Positions 15,366 to 24,367 of a stretch of DNA of 38,757 bases are shown here, piece by piece. Source of the stretch: Deltaproteobacteria bacterium. GTDB taxonomy: Bacteria > Desulfobacterota > Desulfobacteria > Desulfobacterales > ETH-SRB1. Below the pieces are notes generated by a model. The model searched no databases, was not told the origin of the DNA, and worked only from the letters and a program-made list of their open reading frames with translations. The first letter of the stretch is position 1, and every line of letters begins with the position of its first letter. The stretch is from the NCBI GenBank assembly GCA_030272815.1, contig JAJSZT010000030.1, positions 1 to 38,757 of the forward strand, read 5' to 3'. The translations under genes were made by a program, and so were the position numbers.

Positions 15366-15940
15366 TAAAAGTTAATCTACTACCTTATAGAGCTGCACGC
15401 AAAAAAGAGAACATACGTCTTCAGGTCTCGACATTTTTTCTCTCAATTATATTCGTTACTCTTTCCATGTATTACTATAATATATCGTTGAACAATAAGA
15501 TTGACGTCTGTAATGTTAAAGTAGAAAACATTAAAAATAAACTATCCAAATACAACAAAATAATTAAAGAAATAACGGATATCAAAAACAGGCTGAACAT
15601 CCTCAATAAAAAAACGGGTGTAATAAAAAATCTTGAGCTTAACCGCAAAGAACCTGTCCGTCTTCTTGACACAATGACATTTATGGTAATTCCAAAGCGG
15701 ATGTGGTTTACATCTCTTGAGGCAAAAGAAGAAGTAGTTACAATTAAAGGGTTTGCTCTTGATAATAAAACAGTGGCTGATTTTATGACTCGCTTAGAAG
15801 GCTCAAAACTTTTTGACAGCGTAAATTTAAGGAACCTAAAACAAGAAACGTATAATAAATATACAAATCTTAAAGGATTTGTAATTTTCTGTAATAAAAT
15901 GCCTGGAGATAAAGCTACTACTGATAAGGCAAATAAATAA
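15362..15940 (+). CDS. pilN: Type IV pilus alignment protein PilN
   Basis: 192 residues. It begins MIKVNLLPYR, the conserved INLLP motif that docks into PilM. One membrane helix follows (about residues 22-43), then a coiled coil and a periplasmic ferredoxin-like domain (RMWFTSLEAKEEVVTIKGFA). It pairs with PilO in the inner membrane. It overlaps pilM by four bases and pilO by one. Confidence 0.95.
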   Translation: MIKVNLLPYRAARKKENIRLQVSTFFLSIIFVTLSMYYYNISLNNKIDVCNVKVENIKNKLSKYNKIIKEITDIKNRLNILNKKTGVIKNLELNRKEPVRLLDTMTFMVIPKRMWFTSLEAKEEVVTIKGFALDNKTVADFMTRLEGSKLFDSVNLRNLKQETYNKYTNLKGFVIFCNKMPGDKATTDKANK

Positions 15941-16566
15941 TGAAGAAATTCGACATTTTTTTAAAACCTATTGAACCCTTATTTGAAAAAGTTGGAAACA
16001 TATCAAAAGTTCACAGAATCCTGATATGTGTTGCGACTTTCATTGTAATTACAGGGTTGTTTGTTTATTTTTTATATCTTCCAAAATTTGAAAACCTGAA
16101 CCAATTAAATTCAGAATACAAGTCTCTTGAACAAAGGCTCGCTTCAGCTAAAAAAAGGGCTGCTAAGCTTAACAAATATAGAGAAGATATGAAATTGGCC
16201 GAAGCTAAATACAAAATCGCCATGAAAGCTTTGCCCGACAAAAAAGAAATTCCTTCTTTGCTAACCAGCATCAGCGAATCCGGCAAGGAAGCCGGCCTGG
16301 AATTTCTACTATTTCAACCTGAATCAGAAATTAATAAAGATTTTTATGCTGAAATTCCTGTTTCAATTAAAGTTGCCGGTAATTACCACAATGTTGGGCT
16401 CTTCTTTGATAAAGTTTCAAGATTACCCAGAATAGTAAATATAAAAGATATTATGATGGCCACGCCTAGGGAAGGGGACATGCTCAACACTTCCTGTACG
16501 GCTGTAACCTACAAATTTGTAGAGACTGAAGAAAAGGATGCGGCAAACACAGCGAAAAAGAAATAA
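15940..16566 (+). CDS. pilO: Type IV pilus alignment protein PilO
   Basis: 208 residues: a cytoplasmic N-terminus, one membrane helix (about 28-47), a coiled coil (LNSEYKSLEQRLASAKKRAA), and a periplasmic domain with KALPDKKEIPSLLTSISE and the PVSIKVAGNYHNVGLFFDKVSRLPRI segment typical of PilO. It forms a heterodimer with PilN. Its ATG shares a base with the pilN stop. Confidence 0.95.
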   Translation: MKKFDIFLKPIEPLFEKVGNISKVHRILICVATFIVITGLFVYFLYLPKFENLNQLNSEYKSLEQRLASAKKRAAKLNKYREDMKLAEAKYKIAMKALPDKKEIPSLLTSISESGKEAGLEFLLFQPESEINKDFYAEIPVSIKVAGNYHNVGLFFDKVSRLPRIVNIKDIMMATPREGDMLNTSCTAVTYKFVETEEKDAANTAKKK

Positions 16567-16592
16567 AGCAATAGGTTCAAGGTTAAAAGCCG

Positions 16593-17258
16593 ATGCGTAA
16601 ATATATTATCAAAATATTAAATATAACCTGCATAACATGTCTTTTCTTGTATTGTGGCTGCGATAATCAACCAGAAAAGCCCCAAAAAGCAACGGTTATC
16701 AGTAAAAAGATTGTAATGCCAAAAAAGGAAAAACAGCCAGTTAAAAAGGTCCAAAAAATTGAACCCTCAATTTCTGCAACAATAAAAAAAGACTTAAAAC
16801 CAGAAACCGCTAAAATAAATACGAGCCCCAATCAAAAACCTGATCAAAAACCTGATCAAAAGATTGAATTATCAGAAACAACCGTCAGTTATAAGCTTAA
16901 AGGTAAAATAGATCCATTTGCCTCAATTTTCAGAGATCAATCTTCCGCCTTTGCTGATCAAAATGATAGAAAAAAGAAAAAACGCATTCCGCTCACCCCT
17001 ATTGAAAAGGTTGACTTGAGCCAGTTAAAGCTTGTGGGAATAATCTTCGCATCAAGTGGAAACAAGGCTCTTGTAGAAGATGCGTCCGGCAAGGGGTTTG
17101 TAATAAAAAAAGGCACCCGCATAGGCATTAATTCAGGCAGGGTAATAAAAATATTAAAGGCCCGTGTAGTTGTAGAAGAAGAAGCCGAAAGCATATTAGG
17201 CAAAACAAGTCTTGTTAAAAGAGAACTTAAACTTCAGAAGCCTCCTGGAGAAGAATAA
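16593..17258 (+). CDS. pilP: Type IV pilus lipoprotein PilP
   Basis: 221 residues. The signal sequence ends in LFLYCGC, a lipoprotein-like cleavage site, although the residue at -2 (Cys) is unusual. A long Lys/Pro/Gln-rich linker follows, including a tandem QKPDQKPDQK. The C-terminal beta domain (GKIDPFASIF, LSQLKLVGIIFASSGNKALV, GFVIKKGTRIG) is the PilP domain that contacts PilQ. It links the inner-membrane PilN/O complex to the outer-membrane secretin. It ends two bases before pilQ. Confidence 0.93.
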   Translation: MRKYIIKILNITCITCLFLYCGCDNQPEKPQKATVISKKIVMPKKEKQPVKKVQKIEPSISATIKKDLKPETAKINTSPNQKPDQKPDQKIELSETTVSYKLKGKIDPFASIFRDQSSAFADQNDRKKKKRIPLTPIEKVDLSQLKLVGIIFASSGNKALVEDASGKGFVIKKGTRIGINSGRVIKILKARVVVEEEAESILGKTSLVKRELKLQKPPGEE

Positions 17259-17259
17259 T

Positions 17260-19464
17260 ATGAATTACGGAAATTATAAATTGTCAAAAATCAGGGCAAC
17301 AGCCATTTTCCTGGTAATTTTAATAGCTGTATTTACAGGATGTGCTCAAAATATGGCTGCAAAAAAAGATATGGAAATTTCCTCTGAACCAAAGCTTATA
17401 ACTGAAATAAGCACCTCCAAGGATTCAGAATCATATAATGTATTGGTTAAGGGGAATCGTGTGTTGACTTACATGTCTGTTAAACAACCCCTTCCCCTGG
17501 CTGTGCTGCTTTACTTTCCTGACACAGCTCTTCTTGATAATATCAAAACAAATATTTCGCCGGAAAGCGAAATAATCAGCTCAATAACAGCTTCCGAACT
17601 AACTGAAGAAGGTCATAAATCCAAGATCGAAATATCATTAAAAAAAGATGTTCCCTATAAAGCAGCTCATGAAGGAACCGATCTTAAAATATCATTTTCC
17701 AAGCCATCTAAAGCCTTATCTTCCCCAATTTTATCTTCCCCAGCTTTATCTTCCTCTGGGCCGGTAGAAAAAAAGGAAGAAAAAGCCAAAAAGCCCGCAT
17801 GGGTTAATCGTATTGATTTTTCAAGTGAAGAGGCCGGAAAATCGACCATTATTATTGGAACAACTCGACCTGTTGAATACAGAATAAAAAAAGCTTCACC
17901 CCAATTGTTACAACTAAAACTGCTGAATACCAGATTGCCGGATTACCGTAAATTTCCGCTGATTACTACCCGTTTTGAAAGCGCAGTAGATAGAATTATA
18001 CCAGTTCAGACACCTGCCATGAAAAATACTTCCATGTTCACAATTGAGCTGAGGGAGTCCGTGCCTTATTTTATTAAACAAAATGAGGATCTGTTATTGG
18101 TCCATTTCGAAGCATCAACAATATCGCCCAGACCATTAGAAGATGCTAAGCTTCCTGCATGGAAGAAAGTTCTTTCTCAGGCCATACATAAAGAGGAAAT
18201 AAAAACGGAAATTGCTGAAAAAGCACCTGATGGTGTAGTTGCTGAAAAATATACGGGCGAAAAAATAGCCTTGGACTTTTATGAAACCGACGTTAAAAAT
18301 GTTTTTCGAATATTAAGAGAGGTGAGTGGAAAGAACTTTGCAATTGACAAGGATGTTGCAGGCAAACTTACTCTGACTTTAGATAAACCTGTGCCCTGGG
18401 ACCAGATACTTGACTTGGTCCTCAAAATGAACCAGCTCGACAAGGTTTTTGAGGGAGATATAATAAGGATCGCCACTGCGGAAACACTTAAAAAAGAAGA
18501 GAAGCAACATAACGAGCTGTTAAAAGCAAAAGAAGAGAAGAAAGCCTTGGAACCGCTTGTTACAGAATATATTCCCGTTAACTACAGTGATGCAGAAAAA
18601 GATATAAAGCCGAGAATTGAAGATATATTAACCGAACGAGGCAGCGTCGGCGCTGACCAGCGTACCAACATCATTATTATGACGGATATCGCTGAAAAGA
18701 TAAAAAAGGCCAGGGAAATAGTAAACAATCTCGATAAGGTAACCACCCAGGTAATTATCGAGGCAAGAATAGTAGAAGCTAGCACCAGTTTTTCAAGGGA
18801 AATCGGAATCCAGTGGAATGCAGATACCGGCACTCATGCATTTGGGAACCGCTTTCGTTATAGTGGAGACGTGGCAATGAACGCTCCCCTTACATCAAGC
18901 GCAATGAGCATAGGCTTTAATTTTATGAAGATTGCCGGCACCCCATTTTTACTGGATGCTACACTGATGGCAATGGAATCCCAGGGGAAAGGTAAGATAA
19001 TATCTGCGCCAAAAATTGTAACATTGGATAACAAGACAGCCACAATTAAACAGGGATTGCGGTATCCATATCTTAAGCTGGACGAATCCGGAAATACTAC
19101 ACTCGAGTTTGAAGACATAGATCTCGTTCTGGAAGTTAAACCTCACGTAACTCCTGACGATCGCATTTCAATGAATATAAAAATTGAAAAAAAAGACCTT
19201 GGAGTTGAGTACACAGCAGGACGATCATTTACAACAAAGAGTGCTGAGACTGAACTTTTAGTTGATAACGGAAACACAGTTGTAATTGGAGGCATTATTA
19301 AAACAACAAAAAATTCTACAGATACGGGTGTCCCCGTGCTATCAAAAATTCCCTTTATTGGCTGGTTTTTCAAATCAACAAATAAAGAAGCCACCAAAGA
19401 AGAACTCCTAATATTTATTACTCCAGAAATTGTAAGGCTTGAACAGCGCGGTCGGCAAAGCTGA
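17260..19464 (+). CDS. pilQ: Type IV pilus secretin PilQ
   Basis: 734 residues from the ATG at 17260, which is preceded by a GGAG ribosome site; the in-frame ATG at 17212 lies within pilP. A lipobox (IAVFTGC) suggests a lipid anchor. Domains in order: an AMIN-like region (about 190-290), an STN/secretin N0 domain (IALDFYETDVKNVFRILREV), a secretin N1 repeat, and the secretin barrel with VPVLSKIPFIGWFFKS and EELLIFITPEIVR. It forms the outer-membrane pore for the pilus. Confidence 0.96.
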   Translation: MNYGNYKLSKIRATAIFLVILIAVFTGCAQNMAAKKDMEISSEPKLITEISTSKDSESYNVLVKGNRVLTYMSVKQPLPLAVLLYFPDTALLDNIKTNISPESEIISSITASELTEEGHKSKIEISLKKDVPYKAAHEGTDLKISFSKPSKALSSPILSSPALSSSGPVEKKEEKAKKPAWVNRIDFSSEEAGKSTIIIGTTRPVEYRIKKASPQLLQLKLLNTRLPDYRKFPLITTRFESAVDRIIPVQTPAMKNTSMFTIELRESVPYFIKQNEDLLLVHFEASTISPRPLEDAKLPAWKKVLSQAIHKEEIKTEIAEKAPDGVVAEKYTGEKIALDFYETDVKNVFRILREVSGKNFAIDKDVAGKLTLTLDKPVPWDQILDLVLKMNQLDKVFEGDIIRIATAETLKKEEKQHNELLKAKEEKKALEPLVTEYIPVNYSDAEKDIKPRIEDILTERGSVGADQRTNIIIMTDIAEKIKKAREIVNNLDKVTTQVIIEARIVEASTSFSREIGIQWNADTGTHAFGNRFRYSGDVAMNAPLTSSAMSIGFNFMKIAGTPFLLDATLMAMESQGKGKIISAPKIVTLDNKTATIKQGLRYPYLKLDESGNTTLEFEDIDLVLEVKPHVTPDDRISMNIKIEKKDLGVEYTAGRSFTTKSAETELLVDNGNTVVIGGIIKTTKNSTDTGVPVLSKIPFIGWFFKSTNKEATKEELLIFITPEIVRLEQRGRQS

Positions 19465-19475
19465 TCTGACTTTTT

Positions 19476-20240
19476 TCACAGCGAGCTGTTTATTTTTTCA
19501 GCTTCTTTTTCTGCCTCATGCGCAAGAGGACTGTCGGGCGCAAGCTCAATCACCTCTTTATAAGCGCTAATAGCCTTTTTATATTCGTTCGATAAACTGT
19601 ATGCCTTTGCCAGATAAAAATATGATTCAGCAGAACGCGGATAATTATCCACTGCTTTTTCAAGCATCGTTATAGCATCTGCAGCCCTTCCCATAGCTAT
19701 ATACATTTGGCCGAGACCACGCAAGGCAATTACAAAATTTGGTTCCAGCTTAAGGGCATCGCAATAGTATTTTTCTGCAAGCATATATTCATGCTTATTG
19801 TAATATGCCCACCCCAGGTTTGTAAGAGGGTAGTGGGGCGTGGCATATAAGACATCATCAATAATCTCCTTAAAACAGGCTATTGCCAAATCCCATTCTT
19901 TTTTGGCAAGATAAGCGGTCCCCAGATTATTTCTAGCCGGCGTATAATCCGGCTTTAATTTCACTGCGTTCTTAAAGTGTTTTACAGCAAGGTCCAGCCG
20001 ATCCTTGGCCATATATGCTAGACCAAGGTCATTTTGAAGATAGGGATCTTGGGAATATAGGGTTTCTGCTTTTAGAAATTCCCTCAGTGCTGCGGAAAAA
20101 TCCCCTTGCTGCATGTATGCTTCACCGAGATTTCTTGAAGCTTCTTCCTGTTTTTTTCGCATTTCAATGTTCACAGCGCAAGAAACTATACAAAAAATTA
20201 AAAACAGGCTTAAACTTAAAACAAAACGATTTGTTTTCAT
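19476..20240 (-). CDS. TPR lipoprotein, PilF/PilW-like pilotin
   Basis: 254 residues. A lipoprotein signal (LFLIFCIVSC, Cys21) precedes about six TPR repeats (EASRNLGEAYMQQGDFSAAL; NDLGLAYMAKDRLDLAVKHF; NNLGTAYLAKKEWDLAIACF; TNLGWAYYNKHEYMLAEKYY; RGLGQMYIAMGRAADAITML; FYLAKAYSLSNEYKKAISAY). This is the architecture of PilF/PilW/Tgl pilotins, which help PilQ multimerise in the outer membrane. It lies convergent to pilQ with only 11 bp between, which supports that role, but many TPR lipoproteins look alike. Confidence 0.75.
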   Translation of the reverse strand: MKTNRFVLSLSLFLIFCIVSCAVNIEMRKKQEEASRNLGEAYMQQGDFSAALREFLKAETLYSQDPYLQNDLGLAYMAKDRLDLAVKHFKNAVKLKPDYTPARNNLGTAYLAKKEWDLAIACFKEIIDDVLYATPHYPLTNLGWAYYNKHEYMLAEKYYCDALKLEPNFVIALRGLGQMYIAMGRAADAITMLEKAVDNYPRSAESYFYLAKAYSLSNEYKKAISAYKEVIELAPDSPLAHEAEKEAEKINSSL

Positions 20241-20266
20241 GCTTTTCTACTCCAAAATAAAAGCGA

Positions 20267-20431
20267 CCTGTGCGGTTAGCTTTTAGCCATTAGCGGTTAG
20301 CTTTTGGATAAAACTGTTCAACATCCTCTTTACCTCATTGACCTGTTGATTAAGTTCTCTAAAATCTCTCATTTCCACCCCTTTTCAATGCTAACGGCTA
20401 ACCGCTAACCGCTAATGGCTAACCGCACAGG
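20267..20431. repeat. Inverted-repeat element F (about 165 bp)
   Basis: The ends CCTGTGCGGTTAGC (20267-20280) and GCTAACCGCACAGG (20418-20431) are exact complements. Adjacent arms AGCCATTAGCGGTTAGC (20285-20301) and GCTAACCGCTAATGGCT (20404-20420) are also exact. On the right the GCTAACCG word is repeated in tandem. It fills the gap between two minus-strand genes; a TTCAGCCTA word of the other repeat family follows at about 20440. Confidence 0.8.
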
Positions 20432-20466
20432 TTGAAAGCCTTCAGCCTAACCGACCTGAGCAATTA

Positions 20467-22245
20467 CTAACTTATTATCACTACTTTTAAATCTCTATCC
20501 CTTAAAAATTGAATCAGCTCGTTATGTAAAGGAACTGTTGAAATAAGTATGTTGTGCCCTTCAACATCTTTAAACAAAAATCCCTGTATGGTTAACGAAA
20601 CATTATATCTTTTCGACCTTTTCGCAACAAAAAAAATTGGATCGCTTGTATAATCAACTCTAATACCGTTGAGAAGTTTTCTAATAACAGTAGTTATCTT
20701 ATCCTCAGCATCTATCCGGATTAAACCCATACCGGCTTTTTTAATAGCAATTATTGCCTCGCCATAAATATTCCCGAAGTCAACAATCAGTGGAGCATCA
20801 TCTTTTAACGATATGAGATTTGATAAGGCTTCAACTTGAATGCCTTCGTATGGAAATGTAATCTTTATATTCTGCTCATAGTTATAACCCATTGCTTTAA
20901 GCAGATCATTAACAATGTCTTTTATTTCCAGTGTGTTGATAAAGGTTATGTTTTTATCGGATTGCCGGTGGTTAACATCTTCTTTCTTATATTTTTTTGT
21001 AACTTTTCCATCTTTGATTATGTCTTTAACAATTAGACCTTGCGATTCAAGATAGCGGCAAATTGAACCTGGTGTGCGTTCATCCTGATTTTCAATAAAA
21101 TTTATACAAACATGATAAGCTTTATTTTCATCGCCCAATTGCTTCTCAATTATCCATTTTGCAGTGATATTTACTTCTATGCCATGATCTGAAAAGGACA
21201 ATTTATTTTTTATACTATCTTTGAATGTTGAATTAATAACCGAATCAAACAGTTGATCTAAAGATGATTCCTGAGAAGCTGGAACAATTATTACATTCTT
21301 CCAAAATGACTTTACCGCATTCAAAGCATATCCTTGTATATCATCTTCCTGAAAAATTATTCTGCTTCGATTTTTAAGCTCTATAACAGGAAATATAGAA
21401 AGATCTAAGCCGAAATCTTCTTCTCCCTGCATTGGAAAGTAGTATATGCCTTTATTCAGGAGCCTTGCATCCAGGGCATAAGCCAGTTGCTCAAAAGGAG
21501 ATGGTATAATATCTTCTTTTCTCGTTACAGCCGCAACTGCTGCTTTAACACTTGCGCGAGAAGCATCTGTATCGTCCAGCACAATTTTCTCTACAATATT
21601 GCCGGAAGCATCAAAAAGGGATTTATACCAGGGCTGGTTTCGAATTGATGGACTGGGAATATAAATTATCTGGCCGGTATGAATAAGATTCGGATCAACA
21701 ACCCCTGGATTGATAAGTCTGAATAATTTCATTCCTTCCTCGTATAATTTTATTCCTTCATCATTTGATGTTGTGTCAAGCGCCCCGTATCCTCGTGTAA
21801 CAAGTCTCGACAAACAATCTCCTTGTTTTACCGTATATGCAGTCGACTGGTTTTTTAGAATTTCAGGTATATTTGAGATGGTTACAAATGGAATGGTAAC
21901 GATTCCGGAAGATTGGCCCATCATGGAGTCCCGGCTCAATATCTTTAAGGGAATAAAAATGTGCTGATCGGGTAGAATTCTATTTATGTTAAGAATGTGA
22001 GGATTAATACGTTTAAATATGCTTAAAAATTCAGGAAAATCCTTTTGTGAAATTTCACCTCTTTGCCTGAAAAGTTTAAATATCCAATCATCTTTCTGAA
22101 CGATATAAGGATCGCACAAAACATCTCGCCCCTTATCTTTACGAATCACATAGCTTTTATATAAAAAAGCTGCGTTTACATCATAAAGAGGGCTTATGGT
22201 AAATATTATTAAACATAGAAAGATAGGAATTAATGATTTAAACAT
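20467..22245 (-). CDS. Secreted LysM-domain protein of unknown function
   Basis: 592 residues. A signal peptide ends near YDVNA. Two LysM-like modules follow: residues about 30-100 (YVIRKDKGRDVL ... INRILPDQHIFIPLKIL) and about 135-205 (AYTVKQGDCLSRLVT ... INPGVVDPNLIHTGQIIYIPSP), each with the GD/D start and the IYIP end of LysM. The remaining 380 residues have no domain I recognise; they appear mixed alpha/beta. LysM binds peptidoglycan, so a periplasmic envelope role is likely. It lies next to pil genes but on the other strand; its relation to them is unknown. Confidence 0.8.
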   Translation of the reverse strand: MFKSLIPIFLCLIIFTISPLYDVNAAFLYKSYVIRKDKGRDVLCDPYIVQKDDWIFKLFRQRGEISQKDFPEFLSIFKRINPHILNINRILPDQHIFIPLKILSRDSMMGQSSGIVTIPFVTISNIPEILKNQSTAYTVKQGDCLSRLVTRGYGALDTTSNDEGIKLYEEGMKLFRLINPGVVDPNLIHTGQIIYIPSPSIRNQPWYKSLFDASGNIVEKIVLDDTDASRASVKAAVAAVTRKEDIIPSPFEQLAYALDARLLNKGIYYFPMQGEEDFGLDLSIFPVIELKNRSRIIFQEDDIQGYALNAVKSFWKNVIIVPASQESSLDQLFDSVINSTFKDSIKNKLSFSDHGIEVNITAKWIIEKQLGDENKAYHVCINFIENQDERTPGSICRYLESQGLIVKDIIKDGKVTKKYKKEDVNHRQSDKNITFINTLEIKDIVNDLLKAMGYNYEQNIKITFPYEGIQVEALSNLISLKDDAPLIVDFGNIYGEAIIAIKKAGMGLIRIDAEDKITTVIRKLLNGIRVDYTSDPIFFVAKRSKRYNVSLTIQGFLFKDVEGHNILISTVPLHNELIQFLRDRDLKVVIIS

Positions 22246-22321
22246 TCTCTATGCAACTATTTCCCCTTTAGAAAAAAAGTTGTAACTCTTTAGCTTTATG
22301 AAACAAACCAATTAGATGTGA

Positions 22322-22519
22322 GCTTCAGGTGTGATACATTCAAAACAGGAAACTGTCTGAGCGTATTAGATATCGTTAAGAAAGAATCCTTTATAAAATA
22401 ACATTTTTTGTCCGGCTGTTTGCTCAATTACTACAATTTCTTTATAGTTATGGCTGATTCTTTCTTTACGATATCTTATGCGTGAGTTTTTCATGGTTTG
22501 AATGTATTATACCTGAAGC
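22322..22519. repeat. Inverted-repeat element E (198 bp), MITE-like
   Basis: The 23-bp ends (22322-22344 and 22497-22519; GCTTCAGGTGTGATACATTC outermost on the left) are inverted repeats with two mismatches. A second pair of arms AGATATCGTTAAGAAAGAAT (22368-22387) and its near-complement (22456-22476) lies inside, so the whole element folds into one long hairpin. It sits in the gap between the threonine synthase gene and the LysM gene, both minus strand. No coding capacity and no clear target duplication. Confidence 0.8.
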
Positions 22520-22557
22520 GAATATATTTTTAAAAAGGTTAAGTGTTACGAATTATT

Positions 22558-24075
22558 TTAAACCTTTTTCAGATCCAAGGCATTAGCTATTTCTTCTGAT
22601 GTACGTTCGACAAATCGTGTAAAATCTTCTCCGGTTAACGGTTTGCCGGGCGCAGGAACCTTTTCAAGATCTTTTGGCCGGATAAAAACAGGGGAATTAA
22701 TTAAATCCGGGTTTGGAGAAATTTCAAATTCCGCTGGAAAACTGTTTTCAAAATACATCTTCTGAAAACCCGAAAATTTTAGTGCATGAGCGGTTGAATC
22801 AACGATGGCAACGTCATTTTTTTCAATAATTTTTTGTTCATATGCTGAAACAAGAGCTGCCAACGATTCGCCGCCATGAGTACATGCAATGTGCCCGTTC
22901 CGATTTGCTAAAAGTTCCCAGTCCATGATGTCCTGCTCAGACACCTCAACAAAAAACACCTTTTGTTTGTCAGACATGCTGTTATAAATGTCAACCAGAT
23001 GAATTACCCGTGGCATTGATACCGGGTTGCCGATCATAGCGGCCTGAGCCACGCTGGGCATTACTGTTACAGGAACAAATTCCCGTTTTTCTGCATCAGG
23101 TTCCAGGTAATATTTGTAAACAGGATTGGCATGCTTTGACTGCACACCAATTATTTTTGGCAATGTCTTTATAATTCCTGTTTCATAAAACTTTAAAAAT
23201 CCGCTCATAACTGCTGTAATATTACCTGCATTGCCAATAGGTAATATTACGACTTTGTCGCTCATATCATATTCAAAATCCTGGGCGATTTCATATGAAT
23301 ATGACTCCTGGCCAAGTATCCTCCAGGCATTTTTGGAGTTTAACAGCGCTACATTATATTTCTCCGACAAAGCTTCAACAACCTTCATGCAGTCGTCAAA
23401 CACACCTGGAATTTCAAACACCGATGCCCCGCTTCCCAAAGGCTGGGACAACTGCTGCGGAGTTACTTTCTTATGGGGAAGAAGTACCGCAGATTTTACA
23501 TGAGGCTTAAGATAAGATGCATATAATGCCGCAGATGCGGAAGTATCTCCCGTAGAAGCGCATATTGCCAGCACATCAGAAGAAATATATCCTTTGCTGA
23601 CTATAAACTGTATATAAGTAAAAGCGCTTGCCATCCCCCTGTCTTTAAAAGACGCACTTGGATTCTGGCCATCATTTTTAAAGTAAAACTTAATTCCGGC
23701 CTTTTTCTGCAAAAAAGAATTTGCTTCAATAACCGGTGTATGCCCTTCCCCCAGATAAACAATGGAATTTAGGGGTATAATTGGACCAATAAATTCATGG
23801 TATAAATAAATTCCTTTTAGAGCGGAAATTTTGAGCATCTTGCGATAATCAAAAATCCTGTGCCACAATTCTCCCGGAATTTTTTTAAGCCTGTCAAAAT
23901 TTGCATCATAAATAAGCAATACCTGTCCGCATTCCGGACATGTGTATAGCAATTTCTCAATACCGTATTCCTGCCCGCATTCCAAACAGCGATATATAAG
24001 CCTCCCCCCCTCATCAGAAGTCAGGTCGGGAATTAGATATGGCTGGATATCTTCCGGAAAATTTTCAATCTTCAT
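22558..24075 (-). CDS. thrC: Threonine synthase with N-terminal zinc ribbon
   Basis: 505 residues. An N-terminal ribbon has CLEC (Cys30, Cys33) and CPEC (Cys46, Cys49). The fold-type II PLP enzyme follows, with the PLP-binding lysine in NPSASFKDRGM (Lys144) and the phosphate-binding loop PIGNAGN. GEGHTPV and CASTGDTSASAA are threonine synthase hallmarks. It makes threonine from O-phosphohomoserine in the cytoplasm. The extra zinc ribbon is common in one group of bacterial and archaeal enzymes. Neighbouring genes are not in the pathway. Confidence 0.93.
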   Translation of the reverse strand: MKIENFPEDIQPYLIPDLTSDEGGRLIYRCLECGQEYGIEKLLYTCPECGQVLLIYDANFDRLKKIPGELWHRIFDYRKMLKISALKGIYLYHEFIGPIIPLNSIVYLGEGHTPVIEANSFLQKKAGIKFYFKNDGQNPSASFKDRGMASAFTYIQFIVSKGYISSDVLAICASTGDTSASAALYASYLKPHVKSAVLLPHKKVTPQQLSQPLGSGASVFEIPGVFDDCMKVVEALSEKYNVALLNSKNAWRILGQESYSYEIAQDFEYDMSDKVVILPIGNAGNITAVMSGFLKFYETGIIKTLPKIIGVQSKHANPVYKYYLEPDAEKREFVPVTVMPSVAQAAMIGNPVSMPRVIHLVDIYNSMSDKQKVFFVEVSEQDIMDWELLANRNGHIACTHGGESLAALVSAYEQKIIEKNDVAIVDSTAHALKFSGFQKMYFENSFPAEFEISPNPDLINSPVFIRPKDLEKVPAPGKPLTGEDFTRFVERTSEEIANALDLKKV

Positions 24076-24123
24076 GGCTAAACTCTTTCTGTAAAGGACG
24101 TAACCGTCAAGCTAAAAGGCTAT

Positions 24124-24273
24124 GAACATCGAACATATTAAAAAAAATGAACGTCCAACATCGAACGTCCGACATCGAACGTCGAATAAGGTATTATGCC
24201 AATTTATAAACTGGCGGAGCGAAGCGATTTCATCATTCGATGTTCAAGGTTGGATGTTCGATGTTCGATGTTC
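24124..24273. repeat. GAACATCGAAC inverted-repeat cluster (element G)
   Basis: GAACATCGAACAT (24124-24136) is an exact complement of ATGTTCGATGTTC (24261-24273). Between them are several degenerate copies of the 11-bp word on the left strand (GAACGTCCAAC, CATCGAACGTC) and on the right strand in opposite orientation. It is a large hairpin repeat in the spacer between thrC and serS. The centre contains GGCGGAGCGAAGCGA. No gene is seen in 24076-24367. Confidence 0.8.
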
Positions 24274-24367
24274 AAAAAACGCTTTACTCTGCCCTTCAAG
24301 ATTCTCTTATCATAAACATTTTATTTCTTAATCCTACGACCATGCCATTAGGAGGGGGAATCAAAAA

